Positions 11,301 through 23,360 of a stretch of 64,000 nucleotides of DNA are shown here, piece by piece (the first letter of the stretch is position 1; every line of letters begins with the position of its first letter). Source of the stretch: Arctopsyche grandis (lineage: Eukaryota > Arthropoda > Insecta > Trichoptera > Hydropsychidae); the NCBI RefSeq assembly GCF_051622035.1, contig NC_135366.1, positions 687,001 through 751,000 on the forward strand, in the 5' to 3' direction. The translations under genes and the position numbers were made by a program. The notes beneath the pieces were generated by a model. It saw only the letters and a list, made by a program, of their open reading frames with translations. It made no database searches and was not told the origin of the DNA.

Positions 11301-14300
11301 AGACAAGTTTTTTAATTTTCGAATACCTTCTTTTGCCCTAGACAGAGCTACACAAACACGATTGGGAATATTAAGAAAGCCAACATTGTTATCTAAATTG
11401 CTTCTAACCAAAGTTAGCAGTATGATTTTACATTCTTCTCCTTGATAATTATCCAATATGCACATACGAACATCTTCAATCAATTTAATTTTTTTTTTCA
11501 GCTAAAAAAATTCACAACAAATCATATGAATATCTGGCGATACATACATAAAAATCTGCATTTACTACTTTTAGCAATCGATATTGTATATTTAAATTGA
11601 TTATTAAATGATATTGTCGGTTTCAATTTTAACCCAAAATGTATAGATTTTTTATCTCACCCCTCGAAGATGAAACATTTGACCTGAATAGGCACTTAAA
11701 ATAGTGATATCACGAGGATGATATCCTTGTTGAATCAAATATACTGCTAAACGCAAAATGAACTCTGCCTCATGTGCATTCTTGTGACTTGAAAGGTCGT
11801 CATCCTGCAAATTTCAGTGAAATAAAAGAACACTTATATACATATGAATATGTATGTCCACATGTTAAAATAATATACCTTAACTTCTGGAAATTCATGG
11901 GTAATAAAAAATAGATTCTTTGCGACCCCCTTAACATTGGGATAGTTCAAAACGGATGGATGATTTTCCAAAACAGGATATATTGATGGTGTAATCAAAC
12001 TGGCAATTTCAGGTCGCATTCGATGTTGCACTCCCAACTGGCAGATATTTTTTCCATTTTTGAACATACGTTCAAAGAGAGATATCTCTAGGTTGAATTT
12101 ACGTCCAAGTTGATAAGAAGCGGTCGTGGGTCGCAGCTGTTGGTGATCACCTGATAATGATCACAAAATATACATATGTAACTGTTTCCACCTCACGAAA
12201 GGAAAATTGTATTGGTAAATATCTTATATAATACATATATGAAATTGTAAGTATAATTATATATTTATAATTATGTAACTTATATTATTTACTATTTGGA
12301 GTAAATTGAAAGAGACTGTTTTCGAGAAAAAATACTATTTTAGTAAAATTAGACGTGTACATTTAATGCAAGACTTATATGGAATTATAAAAGATGCATC
12401 TCACCAATCATAATAACGTGTTTGCAATTTTCGTTCAAGTTTACTACAATATGTGACTCAAGAACTTCGGCTGCTTCCTCAATTACAACTAAAATAAAAT
12501 TTATTCCATTTAGCAACAAAAAATGGCATTGTATAGTATGAATAGATCGCTATATCAACCTATCGACGGAGACAAAGAACAAAGCAAAGGTCTCAGACGA
12601 GCGGCCGCAGTCGTCGTCAATCCAATCACGTGTGCCTTTTTCAATATCTGAATATCGCTCATTGTGTTAAAGTCATCATACAATGCGTAAAACGTGTGGT
12701 ATTTTTCCTACAAATTCAAATATATGTATATTATAATAAGAAAAAATGTGGAAACCATCGATAGCTATGGTAGACCTGCTCCTGGACTCTTTCCAATGTA
12801 ATAAACTAATCACTCGAGGACAATGATGTACAACTAATCTTTATTCAATGGATATCCTACTATAAGCGAAATAGCAAAATCTTGGTCGAAAGTAAAACCA
12901 ATAACACTAATTTGATTATGGAGAAAGACTCTTCTTAATGTGGAAATAGATTTAGTGGTTAGATCGCGATTCAAATGATCCGAAATTTTAGTGGAGAGTG
13001 ATGCAGATATCATTTCTATTGTCAACTCAAACAATAGAAACCATATAAAAAATTGATAGTTCGGATTATACGTGTTTTTCAATTATCCAGTCTCGTACTC
13101 CGCAGTATTAGGCCGGATACTCGAGAGTACGCTAGGATCAGGTCTTGTATTAAATATGAACTGGTAAGTCACAAACTATAAATTAGTCGAGAATAAACAA
13201 TCTACATACATACGTATATGGAAAACAATCGCTTAAATACATAATACATAATACTAAATAATTTAGAAATAAAATTAATATAAAAACACATAATTTGAAA
13301 ATAAACTACACTTTTTGAAATTGCCAAATACAAAAGTTTAATAATACTTTAATATATAATAAAATATAGTGTTGAATGTATACCCGTAATTTCAAAGTCA
13401 AATTGAAAAATATATTTTTCAACTCTGCACACCAGTATCTATATAATTGCCAACGTTGATTCAAGTTTAAAGATTTAGGAGAGAGGTGAGAGAAGTCTTT
13501 CATTTCATCTTTATCATATGTAAGCTGGTTCTGAAACCAAATAGCAATTAGTTGTAAATACATTATACTCATAATCATGCTATTAGTGACCCTCGTATTG
13601 TTAAGGGTGTCTCAATTAGGGTTCTCAATCGAATATTCGAATTATCTGCTCGATTTTCAGCTATACGAATATTCAAATTATCTATCGAACATTCGTTTAT
13701 ATTATTTCGAATGAAATTCGAAAAATATCCTGCAGTCAGGAAGTCGTTTTTTCCTTTTAATATACTAGAGCGAACGTGCCAATAATCCATGGTCCTTTTC
13801 CATGCACCTTTATATTGTTTTGGATTTTTTTTTTATCATTATTTATTATCCATTTTCTAATAGTTGACTGACAAACAGTAGCAAATATAGCTAGAAAGTA
13901 TCGAAAGCGAATTTTTTTATATTTGTTGAAAGTCACTTGTATATCCGCTTTAAATTGCTTTGATTTTCTCATAAATTTGGAAAAAAACGGCTTTTTAATA
14001 TCAAAAAGTATGCAAAATATAATAATAAATTTGGCATTATCCCTTTGACTTCCTCACTAATCAGTAACTCACACAGTATAATTATGTTATGCATATTTTG
14101 TAAAATTCAAAAGATTAAAAGATTATAAAAATAATTAATGATTGATTAAACTAATTATCTTCTTCTTCTTGTTAATGCCTTGTCCGCATCCGGACGTTGG
14201 CGACCACCTCGTCGATTATTTGAAGATATCCCCATCGGTCTTCAGCGGCTCGGAACAGCTCCTCGGCGCTCATATCGGTCCACATGCGCATGTTTCGAAG

Positions 14301-17300
14301 CTAAGATTACTTTTTCCTGCCAATCCATTTTTTTCCTTATATTTTCCCCCATGGTTATCAAACGGAGACATTCATATTTTGGACCCCGTATCATGTGTCC
14401 GAGGTACTCCATCTTTCTCCGCTTGATGACAGAAACAAGTTCCCTGCCTCTCCCCATCATGCCGAGGACAGCTTCGTTTGATATCTTTTTGGTCCACGAA
14501 ATCTTCAACATACGCCTGTAGACCCACATCTCAAAAGCTTCGATGCGGCTGATCATCTTGGTCTTCAGAGTCCACGTATCACATCCGTGTAGTAATACTG
14601 TCCAGACGAAGCTCTTCGCGAATCTCAACCGCGTTTGAAGATTGAGATGCTTGTTTGTAAGCGCCGCCTTCAGTTTTTTACAAATGCTGTTCTAGCCATC
14701 TCGATACGGATTCTTAGATCTTCATCTGGGTCCATCTCATCATTCAGCCAGGTACCCAGGTATTTGAATCTTTTTACTCTTTCTATCACCTCTCCATCCA
14801 ACGTTAGATCACCGGTGTCTGTTTTCATTCTACCTACTATCATAAATTTTGTCTTCTTTAGATGTATGCGCAGACCTCTTCGATTACTTTCTAGATGTAC
14901 ACGGTCTAGAGATCTTTGCAGGTCTGCTAAATTTTCAGCAACTAGTGCCGTGTCATCAGCATATCTTATATTGGTGATCGTCTCGCCACCCACCTTGATG
15001 CCCTCAGCCTCTTGGAGAGCATCGTGGAAGATGGATTCCGTGTAGGTGTTAGGATGTATCCTTGCCTGACGCCCCATTCTATAGGAATCTCATCAGTGAA
15101 TTGGTCATCGACACGTACTACTGCAGTCTGATTCCAATAAATATTTCGTAGCAATCTGACATCTGTCATCCAGGCCAATATTTTTTAAAGTTTCCATCAG
15201 GCAAGCGTGTTGGACACGGTCAAAGGTCTTTTCAAAGTCTATAGAGCAGATGTACACAGGTTTACGGACTTCTCTGCATCTTCGGAGTAGTGTTTTCATG
15301 CAGAAAAGGGCCTCTCGGGTACCCAAGCCTTGTCTGCACCCAAACTGATCTGTGCTAATCGCCTCTTCACACTGTGGTGTTATAATTATAATCAACTAAT
15401 AATTATTTTAATTAAATAATATTTTACTGATAACTTATTTACACTAATTGTTTAAATAAATCAATACTGAGAGCTGTAAAAAAATGACGAACATTCGAGT
15501 ATTTCATCAATTTTTATTCCGTATTCGAATATTCGATAACTACGAATAATTGAGAACCCCAGTGACACTGTAACGTAAACATTTTAATTTTTTAAATCAT
15601 GTACAAATCACCTGCAAGCAAAATAACTGACATAAAATGTAGTTGCGATTACTATTCAATTTCTGTTTTTCATCATTCTTCAATTTGTCATTTTCGATTT
15701 TTTTATCAATTTTATAAATTTCTTTGGCAAATGAATACATCGAAATTTTTTCATACTTCACTCTCACTTGAGGAGTTTGATTGTCTTCAAAATCTTCAGC
15801 TAACATATTTCGCATGCCATCAAATTCTAGACAATCGTTGTGTTTTGAATGTTTGACTGCAATAACATCTTGATAACATTGGAATACATCTTTGTTAAGA
15901 TACTTCCATATTTCCAGTCGGTTATCGCTCATCAAAAGCCAATTTGCAAGACGCGATTTGAAATCTTTGCTTTCAAAAGAACGTAGATAATCGTTTATAT
16001 TATTATTAGGCAAATATTCATTCAACAGATTCAAATCGACTATGCCATCATTGGCTTCAATGTGCAAAATTGCATTCTGCACCTTATTCATCAAGTCGAT
16101 AACTTCTAACAGATTGCGAGCGTGAGGATTTGCACGACCATACTGTCTACGTAGATTATGCAGATTATAGTTTTTGGCCAACTGTTCATTTTTAGATTGG
16201 CCACCGATTCTCACTACTTTTTTATTGGTCGGTAATATACCACAGAGAAACTGGTCCAGCGCGTGATTTGTAAAACAGATCACTAGCAACGGTTTCTCGG
16301 ATGATGGTACGTTCTCCAATAGTGTGTTGACTATTTTAAGGCCTATGAATGTTTTACCAGTCCCTGGCGGACCTTGAATCGTGACAAATTCTCTGGATAA
16401 AGCCATGCGGTAAGTATTATACTGATAATCGTCCAAACCGAGCTGAACAGCTGATGGCCAGCCTAAGTTGTTGATTATATCCACATTTAAATCTTTGATT
16501 AATTCACCATGTATTTTGTATCCACCATCAACGTGCCGTGGAACTGTTTCCAGCATCTGCACATTAATTAATTAATAAATCAATAAATCAAACAATGAAT
16601 AAAAATATTTATATACTTTCAGTTCTTTAAAACAAACCTGCATATATACGATGTAATCTTTCAGTGGAAAATTGTCGTTGATTAGTTGTAGAGCTTCCAA
16701 TACAGGCCCATATTGTGAGAAGAAAACATCACTTTCAAACATTACATATGTTCCAGTGAAAAGGTCGCCGGTGATATCTTCATTTTTCAAGTCGACAATT
16801 ATCTTAAAAAATGCACGATTACGTACTTAGATTTAATACCAATCCAGTAAAAATAGTAATATTTATGTTTAAATTTTTAAAATTGTCCAAGTCAGATTGT
16901 GGCAAAATGTAGGAATCATGTTTTTTTTTAACAACAACACAGCCTTAATGAATTAAATAATGAAATAAATTATAAATTCTCACCATGCCTCGAGACAGTA
17001 AGACTTCAGAGCTCTCGACAATTGTGCCGAAGAAGCACGTCTTAAATTTGTCTTTCGTAAAACACAACAGTGATCCGAACAAAAATCTCTTATAAAAAGC
17101 TTTCGGATTCTTGCGACGACTATTTTCATCAAAAGCCACCAATAAACCGGCACGCTTATTGGAAATGGCAAAATACTTGAATTTTGCTTCGCGGTAGAAT
17201 CTAAAAACGAAAAATTTAAGATCCATTCAAAATATAACACAAGAATTAGATATTTACTAAAAACAACCTTCCCCCGTTGTATTTCCTCTGTGTAGGTTCA

Positions 17301-20300
17301 TATATGAACCTCATTATGGCTTCCCTCATAGGACGAATGAAGTCCTCCCTCATTAAACGAAATTGAACATCTAAGTAATGATCGACACTGTTATATGCCC
17401 CATTAATTATATTCGGACGTAGAAAAACGTGGTTTTTCGTACTAATTTCAGTTACATCGGGACAGATTCGGCTTTTTCTAAAATCGTTGGGCACTTCTAA
17501 ATCTTCATCAGCTCCCTTTCGAGAATGCTTAAACAAAAAATATATATATTAAAACACATTGCATAATCCATATATTAATATATGTATATTTAATTCCTTA
17601 AATGTACATACATATATACATATGTAAGTGCTAGATATATTATGACAATGGTTTAAAATTGAGAAAGTAAGATAATGTTACTTTGTTAAAATTGAAATTG
17701 GTCGGAAATTTTAACCTTAGGAAGCTTTGAAAGTTAGCGTGGATGGTTTTAAATATCTTGGGTGCTATCTGGGTGAAACGTGTGGAAAGTGGAAAGGAAA
17801 TTCACGTTAGAGTGGAACAAGCAAGAGCTGCATACATTCTTGAAAATGAAAAAAGTCCTAACCACACGTGATCTCAGTATAGCACTCCAACTGAGACTTC
17901 TACGATGCTACGTTTTCTGTATGGGACAGAAGCATGGACCCTGACGGATGCCACATGCAAGAAACTAGAGGCATTTGAGATTTGGACATACAGAAGGATG
18001 CTGAGAATCTCATGGATGGCACGTCGTACCAATGCCGAGGTGCTTGCCCTGATGGGAAAACATGTCGAAGTGTGAAAAGGCGTAAATTGGAGTACTTCGG
18101 CCATGTGATGCGGAACGAAAAATACGATCTCCTGCGCCTAAAAATCCAGGGGAAAATCGTAGGCCAACGCAGTCGGGGCAGGTAAAAAACATCATGGCTA
18201 AAGAATCTTCGGCAGTGGAACGACCTCAGCACCCGAGCATTATTCCGAGCAGCAAAGGACAAAATAAGAATGGGACATCTAGTTGCCGGCACATGAAGAA
18301 GAAGAATACTTACTTATTATAATAACAGTCTAATTTAATGTTTGTTTGACTTTATTTCAAATAAAACTTGATTGAATCATTACCTATATTTATTTTAAAA
18401 TATACAGATGCAAAAGTCTAATTATCTCGAAACAGGCCACTGTCATTATAAACAGATCATACATACAAAACTGATCAATAGACAATGTAATAGAGATGTC
18501 CCAATTATACAATTGTGTAGTTCAAAATTAGACTGTGGCGACTCTCCTGCATTTCAAAAACACTAATCAAAAATAATAAATTAAAAAGAAAATCACCAAT
18601 TTTTCAGCAAACTCTTCCTTTATTGGAATCAGTCGCATTTGAATGTTGGCTAACGTCTGCAGCAGTTCTTCTTGATAATTCACTTTATGTCGATCTTTTA
18701 AATTTTGTAAAGTGATTTTACTGAAGTCGATCAACTTTGACAATATGCCCAAAGCCAAGTCCGGCGTCGAACTGATGACGCAATCGTAAAATGCGAAGAC
18801 GTTTTTCCAAAAATCATCACAATCGTCCCAAAACAATTTATTTTGCATCTTCATATCCGTCGTAGCATAAGGTAAGTTCAATATATATTTCTCAAACGTA
18901 TTCAAAAAGTTCGACTCACACAACTTAGTCATAATGTTCGTTTTCGATTCGTCAAACATAACTCCACACACCTTAGATATGCATTTCATAAAAAGGACAA
19001 TATTATCCGGCTTTATCTCCTTCGTCAACGTGTTGTCGAACTTCCTATTCTGTTGGCTGAACACCATAAGAATTTCTGATCCATCCTTAGAAGACATATC
19101 AAGGAGCTGCTTGAATCCGAATACCACATGACTCATATCCATATTGTTGGAGCCGCCTTTGTTATTTTGATGATTGGACTGAAATTTACGATGCTTTGTT
19201 GGAGCGATCATAGGACCTTTTTCTTTTGTGACAACTAAAATAAATAATAAAATATATAAGTTAGTCACACTTGGAGATAACATTCATAAAGTCTAACTTA
19301 GTTATGATTCAAAACAGACCAACTGCATACTCTGTTAAGATTAATATGATTGCATAGCAAAATATATCAGCAAAATTATAAGAATTTAAATATAATCTAA
19401 CTTGGAGAGTGATTAGAAGAATTTTGGTTTCTATGCAATAAGCCACCACGGCTGTTTCCTCTTGAAAAATCAGAGTCATTCCTTTTCCCTACAAAATATA
19501 TAAACATATATTATTTAATTGAATGAGCTTCCGAACTAAATTAAATATTATTTGCAACAAAAATCTCACCTGGTGGATGCTGATGGTGATTATTGTGCTG
19601 ATGGGATGAACTAGCACTTTGTATTTGATTTTCCAAAGTTGTATTCGGTCTTCCTAAGTTGAAAGGCATTCCTATTACGCAAAAAATTGTACATTAAATT
19701 TCAAGCAAACACACATACATATGTACATACAAATTATATGTGTAAAATTGACATTCTATATTATAACATGATAACTTTCATCCACCTGAATAGCTACTAA
19801 AACATCAAATTCATGATATGAATTACTACAGGTATTCAAGTTTGAACTCCAAACAAATCGAATCATCGAGCTATCCAGACAATCACTCTATAAAATTAAA
19901 TATAAAATTTAAGCTAACTTGGAGAGTGATTAGAAGAATGTTGGTTTCTATGCAATAAGCCACCACGTCTGTTTCCTCTTGAGAATCCAAAGTCACTCCT
20001 TTTCCCTGCAAAATATATATTTATTTTTTATTTTTAAATGCTTTTTATTATTACGAAATTATGTTCACAATACATCTTATATATATTTTAATAGCTACTG
20101 ATCTACTGATCATTTTCTATTTTACAATTTAATTTAATTTGGTTAGTAATCATAGTATTATATTATTCTAATGTTAATGTACAGCATAATAGGAAAAAGA
20201 GTTCAAAAACCTATTTACAATTCTTATAAATGCTCATAATACATCTAATACATAATATTAATTAAAGACTCTCTAAAGTCGATGACCTAAAGCAGATTGT

Positions 20301-21660
20301 GTTTAGGTAATCTGTGTTTATACCTGAAGGGTATAGACATTTTGTTGTAATCACCGAGACTCTTCACAAGTGTGTTAGTATGGTTATTAGTGATTCTGTC
20401 ATAGAATCTACTGGTTAGTTTGTTAATAATGTCTGTAACAAACGGATAATATATAAACATTAGGTATCGCACGGATAGAAGGAAATTTTATTTTAACGTT
20501 AACATATTTATACATGAAAGAGAGCAAAAAAATATATTCAAATAATACATTCCTTGTTTTTTTTTTTATAAAAATAAGCAAAAATCATCATTATATTAAT
20601 TCTTTACAAATTTGCTATTCACTGATGGAGTAAGCATATTGCACAATATATTATAATATTTACATATGTTTGCATGTTTATTAACTGTGTCTACTCAAAT
20701 AACCATGATTGGTGACAATCATAAATTAGCAAATACATACATTAATATAAATATTATATAGTATATACAGTAACAAAAGACACAGAGAGATCCCTGTATT
20801 GGTTTGATCCTATTGAGATTTAATAAACAATACCAAACAATTTTTTAAATCTAAATTATAAAAGGGGTATTTTGAACTGTTAATATTTGGTATAATTTAA
20901 TATAATATTTTCTTTCATATTTCTGAATAGTTGAATTTTTTTAATACATAATTGAGACATTTTCCATCAAATTTATAGGGATTTGAAATCTTTACGCTTG
21001 TTAATATTGTCTCTAATGTCCGTAATTAGAAACAGACATAGTCATGTAGAAACACAAGGTCTCCAATATCCATACATCGGGTATTGGTATATGATTGTAG
21101 TTTCGAATTACTAAAGTGTACATTAGTAATTCAATATTCGCATACATTGATAAGCAAAAATAAATAAATACGACTTAAATGCAAAGTTGGAGTTCGAATC
21201 GCACATTTTAACGACTCTGACTCCATGGGTCCCCTCTCTGTTAATGTACAGAATTACAAACATAGATCATCTCTTATTATATCCTTAAAATATTGAAAAC
21301 AACGACCGACCTGGGTGAGCGTTGGTTGTTGGTTGATTCCCACGTGATGATCCAGCATTGGCATCAAGGTTTTTTGCTTTCGGATATCCACCAGAGTCAT
21401 TCAAATCTACGAAAATATAAAGAGCAGTGTTTAAGATCTCGGAGACCTTTTCATATTATTTGAACCTAGATTTTTTAGATGGAACTAATCCACTTGAAAA
21501 GTATATGTAGTTTATTTTATCCATTAATTTGTTTGCTACTACGCACATATTAAATTAGATGAATTTAATTATTTTGAATATATGGAAGTCAATTTGAATG
21601 GAACAAACCTAATGTTCGGAGACGACGATTTTCTCGGCCTGGGCCAGGTTCATCCTCCAT
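2314..21660 (-). CDS. ZNFX1: NFX1-type zinc finger and helicase protein, ZNFX1-like (gene A, copy 1)
   Basis: The 28 exons are 21660-21609, 21406-21311, 20005-19919, 19671-19570, 19488-19402, 19234-18597, 17527-17268, 17200-16984, 16802-16638, 16556-15612, 13530-13384, 12707-12560, 12488-12405, 12150-11879, 11804-11661, 11501-11327, 11259-11120, 5571-5420, 5344-5167, 5094-4969, 4892-4791, 4708-4550, 4477-4249, 4168-4006, 3923-3812, 3737-3520, 3441-3152 and 3068-2314. Every junction is GT-AG and in phase, giving 2,080 residues; human ZNFX1 has about 1,900. The ATG sits in ACCATGG. Visible in order: a Gly/Asn/His-rich N-terminus, an armadillo-like region (about 142-354), an SF1 helicase with Walker A GPPGTGKT (630-637), EEAA (985-988), GDHQQLRP (1010-1017) and VALSRA (1199-1204), Cys/His NF-X1-type fingers (about 1254-1733), and an RZ-type finger (C2010, H2014, C2021, C2030, C2033). 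ZNFX1 proteins are known RNA-binding helicases in antiviral and small-RNA pathways. Exon choice rests on splice sites and family similarity, without transcripts. Confidence 0.92.
5650..6155 (+). mobile_element. RTE-like LINE remnant, left part, split by a piggyBac element (copy 1)
   Basis: Translated fragments show a reverse transcriptase: a SPMLFNLYSEMV-type block near 5660-5695, then RLADDMAIL at about 5752-5778 carrying the catalytic A/L-DD, then a region ending in FEMWCYGWML at about 6127-6158. Several stops and frameshifts make it a dead copy. It lies in the large intron between exons 17 and 18 of the ZNFX1-like gene. The coding sense breaks off at the TTAA at 6156-6159 and resumes after the TTAA at 10509-10512, so this and the piece at 10513-10815 were once one element. 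Confidence 0.75.
7225..7790. repeat. A-rich minisatellite, about 120-bp unit (copy 1)
   Basis: A very A-rich tract made of about four degenerate copies of a roughly 120-bp unit. The recurrent words are ATGAATAAAA followed by ATATTACATAAAACAAAGAA (near 7462, 7580 and 7707) and TAAAGAAAACT or a close variant (near 7396, 7534 and 7655). It lies inside the piggyBac-like element, just downstream of the transposase stop. Confidence 0.6.
7812..9398 (-). pseudogene. piggyBac-like transposase, frameshifted (copy 1)
   Basis: The likely start is the Met at 9398, followed by an acidic N-terminus (DDDESDDSDSDF) typical of piggyBac transposases; an upstream in-frame Met at 9443 is less likely. The family's three catalytic aspartates can be placed in LSLDEGMIPWRG (near 8738), LYTDNFYNS (near 8523) and MSGVDLADQY (near 8254). 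The frame is broken near 8406-8450 and again near 7918. A C-terminal cysteine cluster (MCETC and nearby Cys/His) survives in a third frame before a stop at 7812-7814. Known function: cut-and-paste transposition at TTAA. As it stands no full-length enzyme can be made. Confidence 0.85.
10513..10815 (+). mobile_element. RTE-like LINE remnant, right part (copy 1)
   Basis: Continuation of the remnant at 5650-6155 on the far side of the piggyBac-like element. It reads ISWMDHARN, then KCRKMEYFGHVICG at about 10593-10634, the conserved C-terminal 'R-K-EYFGHV' block shared with the other RTE-like fragments in this window, and ends in a decayed LYRLVHDRAES-like tail. One missing base just after the TTAA breaks the frame. 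Confidence 0.75.
12708..13383. other. Intron 11 of ZNFX1-like gene, nothing recognised (copy 1)
   Basis: A 676-bp intron between exons 11 and 12. It contains an 82-codon minus-strand frame (12834-13082) that I cannot relate to any family and that does not splice in phase with the gene in any obvious way. I see no clear repeat. Confidence 0.4.
13618..15560. mobile_element. Inverted-repeat-bounded insertion in intron 10, hAT-like ends (copy 1)
   Basis: The left end reads GGGTTCTCAATCGAATATTC; the right end, read on the opposite strand, starts GGGGTTCTCAATTATTCG and reaches TCGAATATTCGAAT within about 30 bases. Both ends are rich in the palindromic word GAATATTCGAAT. AGTGAC follows the right end (15561-15566) and also occurs at 13585-13590, about 30 bases before the left end, so a target duplication is only suggestive. 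The interior carries an RTE-like LINE fragment. GTTCTCAA-type ends resemble hAT elements, but I see no hAT transposase. The insert sits in the intron between exons 10 and 11. Confidence 0.5.
14158..15375 (-). mobile_element. RTE-like LINE fragment with (GAA)n 3' tail (copy 1)
   Basis: A 5'-truncated reverse transcriptase in minus orientation. Visible blocks in order: DQFGCRQGLGTREALF, SIDFEKTFDRVQH, GVRQGYILTP, NIRYADDTALVAENLADLQR, FKYLGTWLNDEMD, YRRMLKISWTKK and RRKMEYLGHMIRG. The catalytic YADD is kept, but frames change near 15070-15110 and near 14650, so it is inactive. The 3' end carries the short repeat GAAGAAGAAG (plus-strand CTTCTTCTTC near 14160), as does the fragment at 17720-18306, which groups them in one family. 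I call the clade RTE-like only tentatively. Confidence 0.8.
17720..18306 (+). mobile_element. RTE-like LINE 3' fragment (copy 1)
   Basis: A decayed 3' end of an RTE-like reverse transcriptase in intron 6 of the ZNFX1-like gene. Translation in mixed frames gives VDGFKYLGCYLG, a YRRMLRISWM-type block near 17990-18020, KRRKLEYFGHVMRNEKY near 18077-18127, and an SWLKNLRQWNDLSTRALF tail near 18195. It ends in GAAGAAGAAGAAT at 18295-18307. Several stops are present. Confidence 0.75.
20025..20456 (-). mobile_element. Jockey-like LINE, 5'-truncated copy (copy 1)
   Basis: The reverse complement of the last 430 bp or so of the jockey-like element that ends at 1588, including its AT-rich 3' tail (AATAATAAAAAGCATTTAAA on the minus strand). 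The end of the ORF2 frame is still readable on the minus strand (61 codons ending at 20287). It lies in intron 2 of the ZNFX1-like gene, in the same orientation as the gene. The rest of that intron, 20457-21310, shows nothing I recognise. Confidence 0.85.
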
Positions 21661-22052
21661 GGTCGGAAACGTGCACCAACTGGTTGGATAAAGCTGTTGA
21701 AATTCTGGTGTTCAATAGCAGTACCGGCTTCTAAAATCCCGAACAATCGGTGCAATACTACAGTGCTACTCAAATAGTGGTACGCATACGTAAACAGACC
21801 GGACAAGAGGGGGGGGTTCCAGTCGGTGATATTTTGGAATTCCACAAAATCAAATTATTTTTCAGAATAGTAATGCTTCTTGTGACTATGTAAATATGTG
21901 GTTCGGTGATTAAAACCCAAAAATGCAATCAATCGAAAACTACCCACGCGAAATATTGCACTAACAAGAACTCGAGTGCCAGATTTATTTATTACAATCA
22001 ATGTACACTCGTCATTACAGATCGCTCCAATGTGACGAGTATACGATAAAGG

Positions 22053-22162
22053 TCAGAATACAATAATACATAGAATATAATAATTAATCAAGTACCGAAT
22101 CAAGTACAATAAATAATCAAGTACAATCAGAATACATAGAATATAATAATTAATCAAGTACA
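22053..22162. repeat. Short direct repeat (copy 1)
   Basis: The words TACATAGAATATAATAATTA and TCAAGTAC occur twice in order, near 22066-22095 and 22132-22161, about 66-74 bp apart. A second diverged pair (ATAGAGACATC and ATAGAGACGTC) follows near 22175 and 22255. Confidence 0.6.
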
Positions 22163-22810
22163 GAAATAATAATCATAGAGACATCAATGGATTATTTTTA
22201 GATTTTGTGCACAATTATTAATACAATTTGTATACACACAATAAACACGAAATTATAGAGACGTCTATAGATTTCAGACTACTGTGCATAATTTCTACAA
22301 ATTATACACACAGACTTGTGACAACAGAAAATGATCTATTACCAATTTTCAGGAACCGTTTCAACAATGATCAGATAAAATTGGCAAACTCTGATAGAGA
22401 AACGATCGATTTGGAGTCACAAAACCCCCAAATCTAACCAGCAGTTTATTTTTATTTTTAATTTTAGATTAAATTATTTTTAAATTATTTTTTAATTTCA
22501 GTTAATTTTTATTTTTAACAAGAAAATTTATATATAAATTTTATAAAAAAAAATATTTTTAAAAAATTATTTTTTTTAAGAGTTAATATTTAAAATTAAT
22601 AATTTAAAGAAATTTAAATTTAGTACCATTAAGCCAAACTGCTGGCTATTTCGCTTATTTGCTGGCTATACAGATATTCCGTATTCGCGATTTTTGCGGC
22701 AACGATTGTCGTGCGCGCGATCGCAATTTGCGCAATAATCCGTTTACCCGTAAATTATAGTATGTATGATGTGATTTTTATGTTTTTCTCAGAAACCTTT
22801 TGATTTATTG

Positions 22811-23360
22811 AGCTGAAATTTCATATCTACGAGTTTAAGCTTAATATCAAGTTGTATATAAAATTTGGTAAGCATCCGTCAACCGAAAGTGACAGTTTAC
22901 TCTTGTTCGATTTTTCTTCCACTATTTTTTTCGACCGCTTAAGCATGTGTGCTCTTCACGAAAAAATTCAAGTGAAATTATTGTATCAATGTGATGAAAA
23001 TAAAAAAAATGATTAAATTTTATAACCCGAAAGTGGGATTTTTTCCTCTTAGAAAGGTCAAAAATGTTGTGGCCACTACTCTGTCCACACCCCTGAACGT
23101 ATCAAGCTGAAACTTTATATTTGTATTCTTTATGTACTAACTTAGAGCTGATAATGTTTTGGTCAGAATTCGTAAACCGGAAGTAGTATTTTTTTTTTAA
23201 ACAATATTACATTATTTTATTTTGACCTTTTAAATTATTTTAATCTTCTTGATTTTTATTTATTTATTTATAAATTTATTTATTGTGTATAATACTGATA
23301 GTGATTTTAAGTAATAAAAAAATTTAACAAAATCCAACAACCGGAAGTAGATCTTTTGTC
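22811..23360. repeat. Degenerate repeat with AACCGGAAGT motif every 140-165 bp (copy 1)
   Basis: AACCGAAAGT (near 22881), AACCCGAAAGTGGGATTTTT (near 23023), AACCGGAAGTAGTATTTTTT (near 23175) and AACCGGAAGTAGATCTTTT (near 23339) occur at roughly even spacing. Between two of them lie matching words AGCTGAAATTTCATAT (22811) and AGCTGAAACTTTATAT (23105). This looks like an old tandem repeat or a repetitive arm of a mobile element. There is no coding frame. Confidence 0.55.

Noticed and set aside
12834-13082. An 82-codon minus-strand frame in intron 11
   Set aside because: It looks protein-like in places but has no recognised family and does not join the flanking exons in phase; left as unexplained intron.
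14142-14521. Two overlapping plus-strand frames of 94 and 113 codons
   Set aside because: They lie antisense to the RTE-like reverse transcriptase fragment (minus strand 14158-15375), whose conserved blocks are clear; the plus-strand frames are shadows.
18567-19283. Reading of the 238-codon frame's first Met (19283) as the ZNFX1 start
   Set aside because: The residues before the acceptor at 19235 are intron. Five upstream exons join in phase to a better start at 21660.
21180-21260. A GAGTTCGAATCGCA word resembling a tRNA B box
   Set aside because: No matching A box or cloverleaf could be drawn around it, so neither a tRNA nor a tRNA-derived SINE is supported.
21609-21845. A 78-codon minus-strand frame overlapping the first exon
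   Set aside because: It is in a different frame from the exon 1 ATG at 21660, which has a good ACCATGG context and splices in phase to exon 2.
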